A stretch of DNA of 64,000 nt from Streptomyces sp. 840.1 (lineage in GTDB: Bacteria; Actinomycetota; Actinomycetes; Streptomycetales; Streptomycetaceae), in NCBI RefSeq assembly GCF_003751445.1, contig NZ_RJUU01000001.1, forward strand, positions 5,001 to 69,000, read 5' to 3'. Position 1 is the first letter of the stretch, and every line of letters begins with the position of its first letter. Made by a program: the position numbers and the translations under genes. Below are positions 27,658 through 36,178 of the stretch, one piece after another. The notes under the pieces are model-generated. The model searched no databases, had not been told where the DNA came from, and worked only from the letters and a program-made list of their open reading frames with translations.

Positions 27658-30600
27658 TCAGCCTCGCGGCTTCTCGCGCATCTCGTACGTCGCGATGACG
27701 TCGTCGATCTTGATGTCGTTGAAGTTTCCGAGGTTGATACCGCCCTCGAAGCCTTCGCGGATCTCGGTGACGTCGTCCTTGAAGCGGCGCAGCCCGGAGA
27801 TGTTGAGGCTCTCCGCGATGACCTTGCCGTCGCGGAGCAGGCGCGCCTTGGTGTTGCGCTTGACCTCGCCGGACCGGACCAGCACACCGGCGATGTTGCC
27901 CAGCTTGGACGAGCGGAAGATCTCGCGGATCTCCGCCGTACCGAGCTCGACCTCTTCGTACTCCGGCTTGAGCATGCCCTTGAGGGCCGCTTCGATCTCT
28001 TCGATCGCCTGGTAGATGACCGAGTAGTACCGGACGTCCACACCCTCGCGGTCGGCCATCTGCTCGGCACGCCCTGCGGCGCGCACGTTGAAGCCGATCA
28101 CGATGGCGTCGGAGCCGGTCGCCAGGTTGATGTCCGACTCGGTGACCGCACCCACACCGCGGTGCAGGATCCGGATGTCGACCTCTTCACCGACGTCGAG
28201 CTGGAGCAGCGAGGACTCGAGAGCCTCCACCGAACCGGACGCGTCGCCCTTGATGATGAGGTTGAGCTCCTGGACCAGACCGGCCTTGAGCGCCTCGTCC
28301 AGGTTCTCCAGGGAGAACCGGACACCCTTGCGGGCGAAGTTGGCGTTGCGCTCACGAGCGGCACGCTTCTCGGCGATCTGGCGGGCCGTACGGTCCTCGT
28401 CGACCACCAGGAGGTTGTCGCCGGCACCCGGGACGTTGGTGAGACCCAGGACCAGGACGGGGGTCGAGGGACCCGCTTCCTGGACGTTCTGACCGTTGTC
28501 GTCGAGCATCGCCCGGACACGGCCGTACGCGTCGCCGACCACCACGGTGTCGCCGATGCGCAGCGTTCCGCGCTGGACCAGGACGGTCGAGACGGCACCC
28601 CGGCCTCGGTCGAGGTGGGACTCGATCGCAATACCCTGCGCGTCCTGCTCCGGGTTGGCCCGCAGGTCGAGCGAGGCGTCGGCGGTGAGGACGACGGCCT
28701 CCAGGAGAGCCTCGATGTTGAGGCCCTGCTTGGCGGAGATGTCGACGAACATCGTGTCGCCGCCGTACTCCTCGGCCACCAGACCGAACTCGGTGAGCTG
28801 ACCGCGCACCTTGACCGGGTCGGCACCCTCGACGTCGATCTTGTTGACCGCGACCACGATCGGCACGTCGGCCGCCTTGGCGTGGTTCAGCGCCTCGATC
28901 GTCTGGGGCATCACACCGTCGTTCGCCGCCACCACGAGGATCGCGATGTCGGTGGACTTCGCACCACGTGCACGCATGGCGGTGAACGCCTCGTGACCCG
29001 GGGTGTCGATGAAGGTGATGCGACGGTCCTCGCCGTTGACCTCGGCGCCGACCTGGTAGGCACCGATGTGCTGCGTGATACCGCCGGCCTCGCCCGCGAC
29101 GACGTTCGTCTTGCGGATCGCGTCCAGCAGCCGGGTCTTACCGTGGTCGACGTGACCCATGACGGTCACGACCGGCGGACGGGAGACCAGGGCCTCTTCG
29201 CCGCCCTCGTCCTCGCCGAACTCGATGTCGAAGGACTCGAGCAGCTCGCGGTCCTCCTCCTCGGGGCTGACGATCTCCAGGACGAAGTTCATCTCGTCCG
29301 CGAGGAGCTTCAGCGTCTCGTCCGGGACGGACTGCGTGGCAGTGACCATCTCGCCGAGGTTCATCATCACGCCGACGAGCGACGCCGGGTTCGCGTTGAT
29401 CTTCTCCGCGAAGTCCGTGAGCGAAGCACCGCGAGACAGCCGGACAGCCTGCCCGTTGCCGCGGGGCAGCATGACGCCGCCCACCGACGGAGCCTGCATC
29501 GACTCGTACTCCTGGCGCCTCTGCCGCTTCGACTTGCGACCACGACGCGCGGGACCGCCGGGGCGGCCGAAGGCACCCTGTGTGCCACCACGGGCACCGG
29601 GGCCACCGGGACGCCCGCCGAAGCCGGGACGACCGCCGAAGCCGCCGCCACCCGGACGACCGGGAGCGCCACCGCCGCCACCGGGACGGCCGGCGAAACC
29701 GCCGCCACCGCCACCGGGACCGGCCGGACGGCCTGCGAAGCCGCCGCCACCGGGACGGCCTGCGCCGCCACCGCCGCCGGGACGACCGCCGCCGCCACCG
29801 GGACCGCGGCCACCGCCGGGGCCACCACCGGGACGCGGGCCGGCAGCGGGACGCTGCGGCATCATGCCCGGGTTGGGACGGTTACCGCCGGCGCCGGGGG
29901 CGCCGCCGGGACGAGGAGCCTGCGGGCGCGGCATGCCGCCCGGAGACGGACGTGCGCCGCCCTGCCCCTGGGGGCGCGGGGCGCCGCCGGGGCCGCCCTG
30001 CGGACGCGGGGCACCGGGGCGCTCCGAGCCGCCACCGGGACGCGGGGCGCCGCCGGGACGGGGCGACTGCGGACGGGCCATGCCCGTCGAGCCACCGGAG
30101 GTGAACGGGTTGTTGCCCGGACGGGGACCCGCCGGACGTGCGCCGGGACGCGGGGCGCCCTGGCCTGCGGGACGCGCCGGACGGTCGCCGCCACGGGCAC
30201 CGTCGCGGCCGCCGTCACGCTGACCACCGTCGCGGCCACCGTCACGCTGACCGCCGGCCGGAGCCGGACGGGCAGGGCGGGGACCCGGTGTGGCACCCGC
30301 GGGACGCGGGGCCTGCTGCTGCTGCGGTGCGGCCGGCTGCGCGGGGGCCGGGGCCGAGAACTCGGCCGCGGGCACCGGGGTGACCGGGGCGGGCTTCGCG
30401 GGTGCGGGCTTGGGGCCCGGACGCGGGCCCGCCGACGGCGCGGCGGCCGCAGCGGGGGTGCTGCTCGGGGCCTCGTCGGCGGCCGGCTTGGCAGCCGGTA
30501 CGCCGGGCTTCGGGGCAGCGGGACGTGCCGCAGCGGCCGGGGAGGGCGCTGCGGGCTTCACGGGGGCGGCCTTGCGGGGCGCGCCAGGCTTTGCAGCGGA

Positions 30601-30780
30601 CTTGCCGGCGGCGCTGCCACCGGGACCCTGCAGTGCGTCAGTCAACTTGCGTACAACCGGCGCCTCGATCGTCGAGGACGCCGAACGTACGAACTCACCG
30701 AGTTCCTGGAGCTTGGCCATGACGACCTTGCTCTCAACCCCGAACTCCTTGGCGAGTTCGTATACCCGGACCTTAGCCAC
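27658..30780 (-). CDS. infB: Translation initiation factor IF-2
   Basis: IF-2 is the GTPase that delivers fMet-tRNA to the 30S and promotes subunit joining. The 1040-residue protein begins with the IF2_N domain ([18 protein letters not shown]). About 350 disordered residues follow, rich in Pro, Gly, Arg and Ala, including GGGG/RPGG runs; this extension is usual in Streptomyces. The G domain has G1 [12 protein letters not shown] (about 541), G3 DTPGHEAF and G4 NKID, followed by domains II-IV. The start is ATG 30780 with an AAGGAGCG ribosome site. It lies downstream of ylxR. Confidence 0.98.
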   Translation of the reverse strand: MAKVRVYELAKEFGVESKVVMAKLQELGEFVRSASSTIEAPVVRKLTDALQGPGGSAAGKSAAKPGAPRKAAPVKPAAPSPAAAARPAAPKPGVPAAKPAADEAPSSTPAAAAAPSAGPRPGPKPAPAKPAPVTPVPAAEFSAPAPAQPAAPQQQQAPRPAGATPGPRPARPAPAGGQRDGGRDGGQRDGGRDGARGGDRPARPAGQGAPRPGARPAGPRPGNNPFTSGGSTGMARPQSPRPGGAPRPGGGSERPGAPRPQGGPGGAPRPQGQGGARPSPGGMPRPQAPRPGGAPGAGGNRPNPGMMPQRPAAGPRPGGGPGGGRGPGGGGGRPGGGGGAGRPGGGGFAGRPAGPGGGGGGFAGRPGGGGGAPGRPGGGGFGGRPGFGGRPGGPGARGGTQGAFGRPGGPARRGRKSKRQRRQEYESMQAPSVGGVMLPRGNGQAVRLSRGASLTDFAEKINANPASLVGVMMNLGEMVTATQSVPDETLKLLADEMNFVLEIVSPEEEDRELLESFDIEFGEDEGGEEALVSRPPVVTVMGHVDHGKTRLLDAIRKTNVVAGEAGGITQHIGAYQVGAEVNGEDRRITFIDTPGHEAFTAMRARGAKSTDIAILVVAANDGVMPQTIEALNHAKAADVPIVVAVNKIDVEGADPVKVRGQLTEFGLVAEEYGGDTMFVDISAKQGLNIEALLEAVVLTADASLDLRANPEQDAQGIAIESHLDRGRGAVSTVLVQRGTLRIGDTVVVGDAYGRVRAMLDDNGQNVQEAGPSTPVLVLGLTNVPGAGDNLLVVDEDRTARQIAEKRAARERNANFARKGVRFSLENLDEALKAGLVQELNLIIKGDASGSVEALESSLLQLDVGEEVDIRILHRGVGAVTESDINLATGSDAIVIGFNVRAAGRAEQMADREGVDVRYYSVIYQAIEEIEAALKGMLKPEYEEVELGTAEIREIFRSSKLGNIAGVLVRSGEVKRNTKARLLRDGKVIAESLNISGLRRFKDDVTEIREGFEGGINLGNFNDIKIDDVIATYEMREKPRG

Positions 30781-30829
30781 TTCGCTCCTTTTAGGTCCGG
30801 GTTACCGCCGGACCGTCGCTACTTCATGG

Positions 30830-30862
30830 GCGTACTCATCGCGTACTCATCGAGTGCTCATC
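30830..30862. repeat. 11-bp tandem repeat in the infB leader
   Basis: There are three consecutive 11-base units: GCGTACTCATC at 30830-30840 and 30841-30851, and the variant GAGTGCTCATC at 30852-30862. They lie 50-82 bp upstream of the infB start. A 7-bp hairpin (30794-30800 with 30808-30814) lies closer to the start. No function is known. Confidence 0.75.
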
Positions 30863-30934
30863 GCAATCTCGACCTACTTCCAACTCGCGAGGTACCTGAC
30901 CGCACGGGGACCCGTGCCGTTCAATTTGCTGTTC

Positions 30935-31213
30935 CTACGGTGTCACCCGTTCGACGAACCGCTGTACAGCTGCGGGGTCGAACGGCCCCTTGGCCTTGAA
31001 GGCCCGGGGGAATGCCCGGCGGCGAACCGCCAGGTCGAGACAGACAGATGCGGGGTGTACATATGCACCCCGGCCGGGCAGCGTACCGCGAGGGTCGGGG
31101 ACGCAAGCGTCTCCGTCCGCCACGATGCGCAGCAGCTCGCTCTTGGCCGCTCGCTCCCGGCAACCCACACAGGTTCGCTCAGGGCAAGCGCGGGCGTGCG
31201 TCCGGCCAGACAC
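30935..31213 (-). CDS. ylxR: YlxR (DUF448) RNA-binding protein
   Basis: This is a 92-residue basic protein with the CVGCR motif (RTCVGCRERAAKSELLRIV) and the GRGAYVHP loop of the YlxR/DUF448 family. Family members bind RNA and, in clostridia, RNase P RNA. The GTG start at 31213 gives MSGRTHARACPERT. It lies between nusA and infB, the order conserved in Gram-positive bacteria. Confidence 0.93.
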   Translation of the reverse strand: MSGRTHARACPERTCVGCRERAAKSELLRIVADGDACVPDPRGTLPGRGAYVHPASVCLDLAVRRRAFPRAFKAKGPFDPAAVQRFVERVTP

Positions 31214-31372
31214 GTTTAAGTCTACCTCCCCGTAACGACCTCACCCGTTTGGGGCAGAGATCGAACGGATGTTGTCGTGATCTCAGCGGCATGTCGACGA
31301 GATCTATTCCTTGTGGGCCGCTCCGGACCGGGCCTCGGGGCGCTCTTCCGCGCGCCCCGGCCGGTCGCCGGA

Positions 31373-32413
31373 TCAGTTGCGCTCGGCGCGCTCCCGGGCC
31401 CGCTCGGCCCGCTCGCGGTCGGCCACGTCGCGCTCGGCGTCGGTCTCGGTGTCCGGGCGGATGTCGATGCGCCAGCCGGTGAGACGGGCGGCGAGACGGG
31501 CGTTCTGGCCCTCCTTGCCGATCGCCAGCGACAGCTGGTAGTCGGGCACGGTGACCCGGGCGGAGCGTGCGCCGAGGTCCACGACCTCGACCTCGCTGAC
31601 CCGGGCGGGCGAGAGCGCGTTGGCGACCATCTCGGCCGGGTCGTCCGACCAGTCCACGATGTCGATCTTCTCGCCGAGCAGCTCGGCCATGACATTGCGC
31701 ACACGGCCGCCCATCGGGCCGATGCAGGCGCCCTTGGCGTTGAGTCCGGAACGGGTGGAGCGGACCGCGATCTTGGTGCGGTGGCCGGCCTCGCGGGCGA
31801 TCGCGCAGATCTCGACGGAACCGTCCGCGATCTCCGGGACCTCCAGCGCGAAGAGCTTCTTCACCAGGTTGGGGTGGGTCCGCGACAGCGTCACCGACGG
31901 ACCGCGCACGCCCTTGGCCACCCGTACGACGTAGGTGCGCAGCCGCAGGCCGTGGGTGTACTCCTCGCCGGGCACCTGCTCCTGCACCGGCAGGATGGCC
32001 TCCAGCTTGCCGATGTCGACCAGGACGTTCTTCGGGTCCTTGCCCTGCTGGACGACGCCGGTGACGACATCGCCCTCGTGGCCCGCGTACTCGCCGAACG
32101 TGCGGTCGTCCTCGGCGTCGCGCAGCCGCTGCAGGATGACCTGCTTGGCGGTGGTCGCGGCGATCCGGCCGAAGCCCGACGGGGTGTCGTCGAACTCCTT
32201 GGGCTCTTGGCCCTCCTCCAGATCGGCCGGGTCCTCCTTGGCCCACACCGTCACATGGCCGCGCTCGTCCAGCTCCACGCGCGCCCTGCGGTGGCTGCCG
32301 TCGGTGCGGTGGTACGCGATGAGGAGGGCCGACTCGATCGCCTCGACGAGCACGTCGAACGGGATCTCCTTGTCCTGCGCCAAGCCCTTCAGAAGCTTCA
32401 CATCGATGTCCAC
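31373..32413 (-). CDS. nusA: Transcription termination/antitermination factor NusA
   Basis: NusA binds RNA polymerase and nascent RNA and modulates pausing, termination and antitermination. The 346-residue protein has the N-terminal polymerase-binding domain (1 to about 100), S1 (about 105-175, [14 protein letters not shown]), KH1 with [14 protein letters not shown] (about 230) and KH2 with [20 protein letters not shown] (about 300). It ends with a short charged Arg/Glu tail, without the acidic repeats of E. coli. The start is GTG 32413, 2 bp after the rimP stop. Confidence 0.97.
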   Translation of the reverse strand: MDIDVKLLKGLAQDKEIPFDVLVEAIESALLIAYHRTDGSHRRARVELDERGHVTVWAKEDPADLEEGQEPKEFDDTPSGFGRIAATTAKQVILQRLRDAEDDRTFGEYAGHEGDVVTGVVQQGKDPKNVLVDIGKLEAILPVQEQVPGEEYTHGLRLRTYVVRVAKGVRGPSVTLSRTHPNLVKKLFALEVPEIADGSVEICAIAREAGHRTKIAVRSTRSGLNAKGACIGPMGGRVRNVMAELLGEKIDIVDWSDDPAEMVANALSPARVSEVEVVDLGARSARVTVPDYQLSLAIGKEGQNARLAARLTGWRIDIRPDTETDAERDVADRERAERARERAERN

Positions 32414-32415
32414 GG

Positions 32416-32913
32416 CTACGCCTCCTCTTCCTTCTTGTCCTTGCGGTTGAATTCCAGCTCCACGCGCGCCCTGGCGATCTCCGTGAAGGCGATGCGGCGG
32501 GACGTGGGCTTGCGGCCCTTGACGCCCGGGACCTCGAGATCGAGGCCCTCCTCGTCGACCGCGAGGATGCGGGCCACCAGCTCGCCGCCCTCGTTCAGGG
32601 TCAGCCTGGCCAGGCGGCCGGTGTTGCGTACGTAGTGGCGGTGCTCGGTCAACGGGCGGTCGGCGCCGGGAGAGCTGACCTCCAGGACGTACTCTTCCTC
32701 GCCCATCGCGTCGGTCTCGTCGAGCTTCTCGGAGATCGCGCGGCTCAGATCCGCGCAGGTGTCGAGCTCCACGCCCTCTTCGGAGTCCACGATGATCCGC
32801 AGCACCCGGCGGCGGCCGGCCCGGGACACTTCGATCTCTTCCAGATCCAGCTGCTCGGCGCTGACGAGCGGTTCTACCAGCCCGCGCAGCCTCTCGCTCT
32901 GGGTGGTGCTCAT
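32416..32913 (-). CDS. rimP: Ribosome maturation factor RimP
   Basis: RimP is needed for 30S maturation. The 165-residue protein has [21 protein letters not shown] and the [20 protein letters not shown] signature. The C-terminal SH3-like domain ends in a Lys/Glu tail. The ATG at 32913 ([12 protein letters not shown]) follows a GAGGAG ribosome site; an upstream in-frame ATG gives an Arg-rich, unlike sequence. It is the first gene of the leftward rimP-nusA-ylxR-infB unit and diverges from the lipoprotein gene at 33092. Confidence 0.96.
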   Translation of the reverse strand: MSTTQSERLRGLVEPLVSAEQLDLEEIEVSRAGRRRVLRIIVDSEEGVELDTCADLSRAISEKLDETDAMGEEEYVLEVSSPGADRPLTEHRHYVRNTGRLARLTLNEGGELVARILAVDEEGLDLEVPGVKGRKPTSRRIAFTEIARARVELEFNRKDKKEEEA

Positions 32914-33091
32914 CCGGGTGACTCCTCGGCCGCGTGTGCTGTTGTGGGGATCGTCGCGTGTCTGGGTCAAAGGGTATCCGGTCCCAGGGGGTGTTGCCGT
33001 CCGCCGGCCCCGCGAGCGCGGGTACGCTCGCCTGCGGTGATCACTTCCGGACACATCCGGTCAAGACAGGTCCAGGCCCGAAGGAGAACAG

Positions 33092-33631
33092 GTGCGGCGC
33101 ACGGGGACGACGCGCAGGGGCGCGCTCACCGCGACGGGAGCGATCGCCATGGGGGCGGTGCTGGCCGGCTGCGGAGACGGCGCCGACGAGAGCGGCGGCC
33201 GGAAGGGCTCGGCACCCGCCGACGCCCGGACCGCCTCCGACAGTGCCTCGGCGGTACGGGCGGAGACCTCGCTCCGGAAGAAGGCCGCCGGTGTGTCCGC
33301 GTCCCTGCTGGGGCAGTACGAGAACGTGCTCGCCGCCCATCCGGCGACCTCGGCCGGACTCACCCCGCTGCGCGACGCCGTACGTGCCCACGTCCAGGCC
33401 CTCGCCCCGGGCGGCGGGGCCTCGCTCGAATTCGTCCGCACCCGGCCCGCAGGCAGCCCCCCGGAGGCCGTCAAGGCCCTGGCCGCCGGCGAGCGCCGCG
33501 CCTCGGCCGCGCACACGGCGGCCCTGCTGGACGCGCCGCCGGAGCTGGCCCGGCTGCTCGCCTCGGTCGCGGCGGCCGCTTCGGCGCACTCCTACCTGCT
33601 GACCGAACTGGCCAAGGAGACGAAGGCGTGA
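33092..33631 (+). CDS. Lipoprotein of unknown function
   Basis: This is a 179-residue protein starting at GTG 33092 behind AAGGAGAACAG. The N-terminus has a twin-Arg-containing basic stretch (RRTGTTRRGALTATG), a hydrophobic core and the lipobox LAGC (Cys at about 27), followed by a Gly/Ser/Ala-rich tether. The remaining part is Ala-rich and helical, with several His/Glu/Arg positions that could form a four-helix bundle. Its stop overlaps the next gene (GTGA), a DUF4439 ferritin-like protein, so the two are coupled. Such a pair next to rimP is, as I recall, conserved in Streptomyces. Confidence 0.8.
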   Translation: MRRTGTTRRGALTATGAIAMGAVLAGCGDGADESGGRKGSAPADARTASDSASAVRAETSLRKKAAGVSASLLGQYENVLAAHPATSAGLTPLRDAVRAHVQALAPGGGASLEFVRTRPAGSPPEAVKALAAGERRASAAHTAALLDAPPELARLLASVAAAASAHSYLLTELAKETKA

Positions 33632-34167
33632 GCGACAAGGACCTGCGCGACGCGACGCTGAAGGCCGCGCAGGCGGCCCTGGCCGCCGAACACGCCGCGG
33701 TATACGGGTACGGGGTGGCGGGCGGCCGGGTCGCCGCGGACCGCCGCGCCGAGGCCACCGCCGCGCACCACGCCCACCGGGCCCGCCGCGACGCGCTGGT
33801 GCGCACCGTGCGCGGCCTGGGCGGTGAACCGGTGGCGGCGGACCCCGCGTACGCTCTGCCGTTCGCGGTGCCCGGCGCGGCCGCGGCGGTGCGGCTCGCC
33901 GCCGTGCTGGAGGACCGGGTGGCGGACGTCTACTCCGACCTCGTACGGGCCGCCGACGGGCCGCTGCGGCGGGATGCCGCGGACGCGCTGCGGGAGGCCG
34001 CGGTGCGCGCGGTTCGCTGGCGGGGCAGCGGCGTACCCTTTCCCGGGCTCGTCGAGCGGGCCGCCGACGGTTCCCGCAAGGACGGTGCCGGTGAGAAGGA
34101 CGAGGCGGCGGGTACCGACGCGAAGACCGGCCCGGACGCGAAGGGCCGGAACGGCGCGTCGCACTGA
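33628..34167 (+). CDS. DUF4439 ferritin-like protein
   Basis: This is a 179-residue protein starting at GTG 33628, overlapping the preceding stop. Four amphipathic, Ala-rich helices are visible (ALAAEHAAVYGYGVAGGRV, AEATAAHHAHRARRDALV, AAAVRLAAVLEDRVADVY, DALREAAVRAVRWRG), as in the DUF4439 ferritin-like family. Each of these helices contains a Glu, and the second has two His, so a metal site is possible but not shown. The last 40 residues are Lys/Asp/Gly-rich and disordered. It is the middle gene of the lipoprotein-DUF4439-pseudokinase trio. Confidence 0.8.
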   Translation: MSDKDLRDATLKAAQAALAAEHAAVYGYGVAGGRVAADRRAEATAAHHAHRARRDALVRTVRGLGGEPVAADPAYALPFAVPGAAAAVRLAAVLEDRVADVYSDLVRAADGPLRRDAADALREAAVRAVRWRGSGVPFPGLVERAADGSRKDGAGEKDEAAGTDAKTGPDAKGRNGASH

Positions 34168-34196
34168 AGCAGGCTCTGAAAGGGAACACGGCACGT

Positions 34197-35123
34197 ATGG
34201 GTTTTGAACCGCCGCAGCGTCTGGTGCGAGCGCTCGGCGAGTCGTACGGGGGTACGGCCGCCGGGGAATGGCTCGCGGAGCTTCCCGAACTGACCGAACG
34301 AGCCCTGGCAGGACGGGACCTGTCCGTGGACCGGGTCGCCGCCCCCGGCGGGCGCAGCAGCCTGGTCCTCCTGGTGCGGGGCGGTGACGGCGCCCCGGCG
34401 GCGCTGAAGATCTCTCCGTCGGGGGCCGCGCCCGAGCTCGAAAGGGCGGCGCTGGCGCACTGGGGCGGCTGGGGCGCGGCCCGGCTGGTCGCGCCGGGTG
34501 AGGATCTGCTCCCCGGACAGGCCGGGGCCGGCGCCCTGCTCCTGGAGCGGCTGCACCCCGAGGTGTCGCTGCGTTCGCTGCCGGAGGCCAAGGCCCTGCT
34601 GGAGGCGGCGGGCACGGTACGGCGGCTGTGGGTCGAGCCGCCCGCCGCTCACGCCTTCGAGACGGTCGCGGAGCGGACCGCGCTGCGGACCGGGCCGATG
34701 CGGGCCGCAGCCGAGGCCGATCCGGATCTCGGCCCCCTGGTCACCGCGGCGCTGGCGGCGCGCGAGGAACTGCTCGCCCACTCCCCCGAGACCCTGCTGC
34801 TGCACGGCAACTTCCGGCAGAGCAAGGTGCTCGCGGGCGAGCGCGCGCCCTGGCTGACCGTGGGCCCCGAGCCGCTGGTCGGCGAGCGGGCCTACGACCT
34901 GGCGCGGCTGGTGCGCGACCGGGTGGAGGACCTGATCGCCTCCTCCGGCGGAGCGATGACCGCCCGGCGCAGGATCAAGCGCCTCGCGGAGGCCCTCGAG
35001 GTGGACCGCGAGCGGCTGCACGGCTGGACGCTGTTCCGCGCGGTGGAGTCGGGCACCCGGGCGCTCGCCGCGGGCCGCCGCCAGGAGGGCGAAGTGACGC
35101 TGGAGTTCGCGGGCTGGCTGTAG
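34197..35123 (+). CDS. Aminoglycoside-phosphotransferase-like protein lacking catalytic residues
   Basis: This is a 308-residue APH(6)/StrB-like kinase-fold protein. The ATP-binding Lys is present (PAALKISPSG, Lys71). The catalytic loop, normally HGDxxxxN, reads HGNFRQSK (203-210), so the base Asp is Asn and the metal Asn is Lys. The DPEP metal motif reads VGPEPLVGERAYDLA (222-236), with Gly in place of Asp. It probably no longer phosphorylates antibiotics and may act as a binding or regulatory pseudokinase. It starts 29 bp after the DUF4439 gene and is probably in the same operon. Confidence 0.85.
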   Translation: MGFEPPQRLVRALGESYGGTAAGEWLAELPELTERALAGRDLSVDRVAAPGGRSSLVLLVRGGDGAPAALKISPSGAAPELERAALAHWGGWGAARLVAPGEDLLPGQAGAGALLLERLHPEVSLRSLPEAKALLEAAGTVRRLWVEPPAAHAFETVAERTALRTGPMRAAAEADPDLGPLVTAALAAREELLAHSPETLLLHGNFRQSKVLAGERAPWLTVGPEPLVGERAYDLARLVRDRVEDLIASSGGAMTARRRIKRLAEALEVDRERLHGWTLFRAVESGTRALAAGRRQEGEVTLEFAGWL

Positions 35124-35180
35124 CCGGACGCGGGCGGCCGGGGTGCGGGCCGTCCGATGGGTCCCGGGTCCTGAAGCTCC

Positions 35181-35236
35181 TTGACCTGAAGCGCGATTGA
35201 GCTTCTAGCGTGTCGTCGGGTTCATCATCCGACGAC
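35181..35236 (+). promoter_or_regulatory. MerR/SoxR-like promoter and leader hairpin before the NmrA gene
   Basis: TTGACC (35181-35186) and TAGCGT (35206-35211) are separated by 19 bp, the over-long spacing typical of MerR-family-activated promoters. The spacer holds an imperfect dyad centred near 35193 (CCTGAAGCG/CGATTGAGC). Immediately downstream is a perfect 8-bp hairpin GTCGTCGG/CCGACGAC (35212-35219 with 35229-35236), ending a few bases before the start region. No MerR gene is in the window. Confidence 0.5.
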
Positions 35237-35248
35237 GGGAAGACGCTC

Positions 35249-36082
35249 ATGATCCTCGTGACCGGCGCCACCGGGAACATCGGCCGTGCCCTGCTGAAGG
35301 AACTTCACGCACACGGTGCCGGGCCGCTCCGGGGGCTCACCCGCGATGCCTCACGGGCCGTCCTGCCCGACGGGGCCGAGGCCGTACGGGGCGACTTCAC
35401 GGATCCGGCGTCGCTGAAGCCCGCACTGGACGGGGTGCGCTCGATGTTCCTGGTCTCGCGCCTCGGCCCGGACGCCGACATCCTCGAAGCCGCCCGGCGG
35501 GCGGGGGTGGAGCACGTCGTGCTGGTGTCGTCCATCACCGTCCTGACCCACCCCCGCCTCGGCCCCGCCGGCGAGAACCTCGCGGTGGAGCGGCTGCTCA
35601 GGGCGAGCGGCATGGCCTGGACGGTCCTGCGGCCGACACAGTTCGCCTCGAACGCCCTGATGTGGGCGGGCACCGTCCGCGGCCACGGAACCGTTCACGC
35701 GCCCTACGCCGACACGCCGCTGCCGACGATTCACCCGGCGGACATCGCGTCGGTGGCACGGGTGGCGCTGACCGAGCCCGGCCACCGGGGCCGGACCTAC
35801 GCCCTGACCGGTCCGGAGCCGGTGACCGCCCGGCAGCAGGCCGAGGCCATAGCCGCCGCGCTGGGCCGGGAGGTCCCCTTCGCCGGGATCAGCCGCCAGG
35901 AGGCGTACCCGCAGATGGCCGCGGTCTTCGGGCCCGAGGCCGCTGACGCGGTGCTCGACGTCACGGGCGGCGACGTGAACGACGAGCTGCTGACGGTGCG
36001 CGACACGGTCTCGCGGGTCACCGGAGCACCTGCCCGCCCCTTCCGGCAGTGGGCCGCGGAGAACGCCGACGCCTTCCGCTGA
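35249..36082 (+). CDS. NmrA-like NAD(P)-binding oxidoreductase
   Basis: This is a 277-residue atypical short-chain dehydrogenase. It has the N-terminal dinucleotide loop VTGATGNIGRALL (about 4-16), RGDFTDPASL, VLVSSITVL and LRPTQFASNAL. There is no canonical YxxxK, as in NmrA/TMR/QOR2-type proteins. Members sense NAD(P) redox state or reduce quinones; the substrate is unknown. The ATG at 35249 is preferred to one at 35210 because the latter would precede the leader hairpin and adds only a Ser-rich stretch. It probably responds to a MerR-type activator (see the upstream element). Confidence 0.88.
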   Translation: MILVTGATGNIGRALLKELHAHGAGPLRGLTRDASRAVLPDGAEAVRGDFTDPASLKPALDGVRSMFLVSRLGPDADILEAARRAGVEHVVLVSSITVLTHPRLGPAGENLAVERLLRASGMAWTVLRPTQFASNALMWAGTVRGHGTVHAPYADTPLPTIHPADIASVARVALTEPGHRGRTYALTGPEPVTARQQAEAIAAALGREVPFAGISRQEAYPQMAAVFGPEAADAVLDVTGGDVNDELLTVRDTVSRVTGAPARPFRQWAAENADAFR

Positions 36083-36092
36083 ATCGCCTGGG

Positions 36093-36155
36093 CCTGTCCC
36101 GGCAGCACTTCGTCCCGCCGGAGGAACCGACGGGACGAAGTGCTGCCGGGACAGG
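36093..36155. terminator. Long perfect hairpin between convergent NmrA and proS genes
   Basis: A 25-bp perfect stem (36093-36117 with 36131-36155) has a 13-nt loop. It lies between the stop codons of convergent genes and should end transcription from both sides. There is no T-tract. Confidence 0.9.
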
Positions 36156-36178
36156 GCCCGTACGGCGTTGCGGGGTGG

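Noticed and set aside
29367..30296. Gly/Pro-rich repeats in the infB N-terminal half as a possible mobile or repeat element
   Set aside because: This low-complexity extension is normal in Streptomyces IF-2 and stays in frame; no element-like ends are present.
27505..30999. A 1164-codon open frame antisense to infB
   Set aside because: It is a shadow of a high-GC gene: its sequence is His/Asp/Arg/Val-rich, it has no domain, and it lies exactly opposite the well-supported IF-2 frame.
34197..35123. A functional aminoglycoside phosphotransferase resistance gene
   Set aside because: The fold fits, but the catalytic Asp, metal Asn and metal Asp are all substituted, so resistance by phosphorylation is unlikely.
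35210..35248. An upstream ATG for the NmrA-type gene
   Set aside because: It would place the start at the predicted -10 and inside the leader hairpin; the dinucleotide-binding fold begins at the ATG at 35249.
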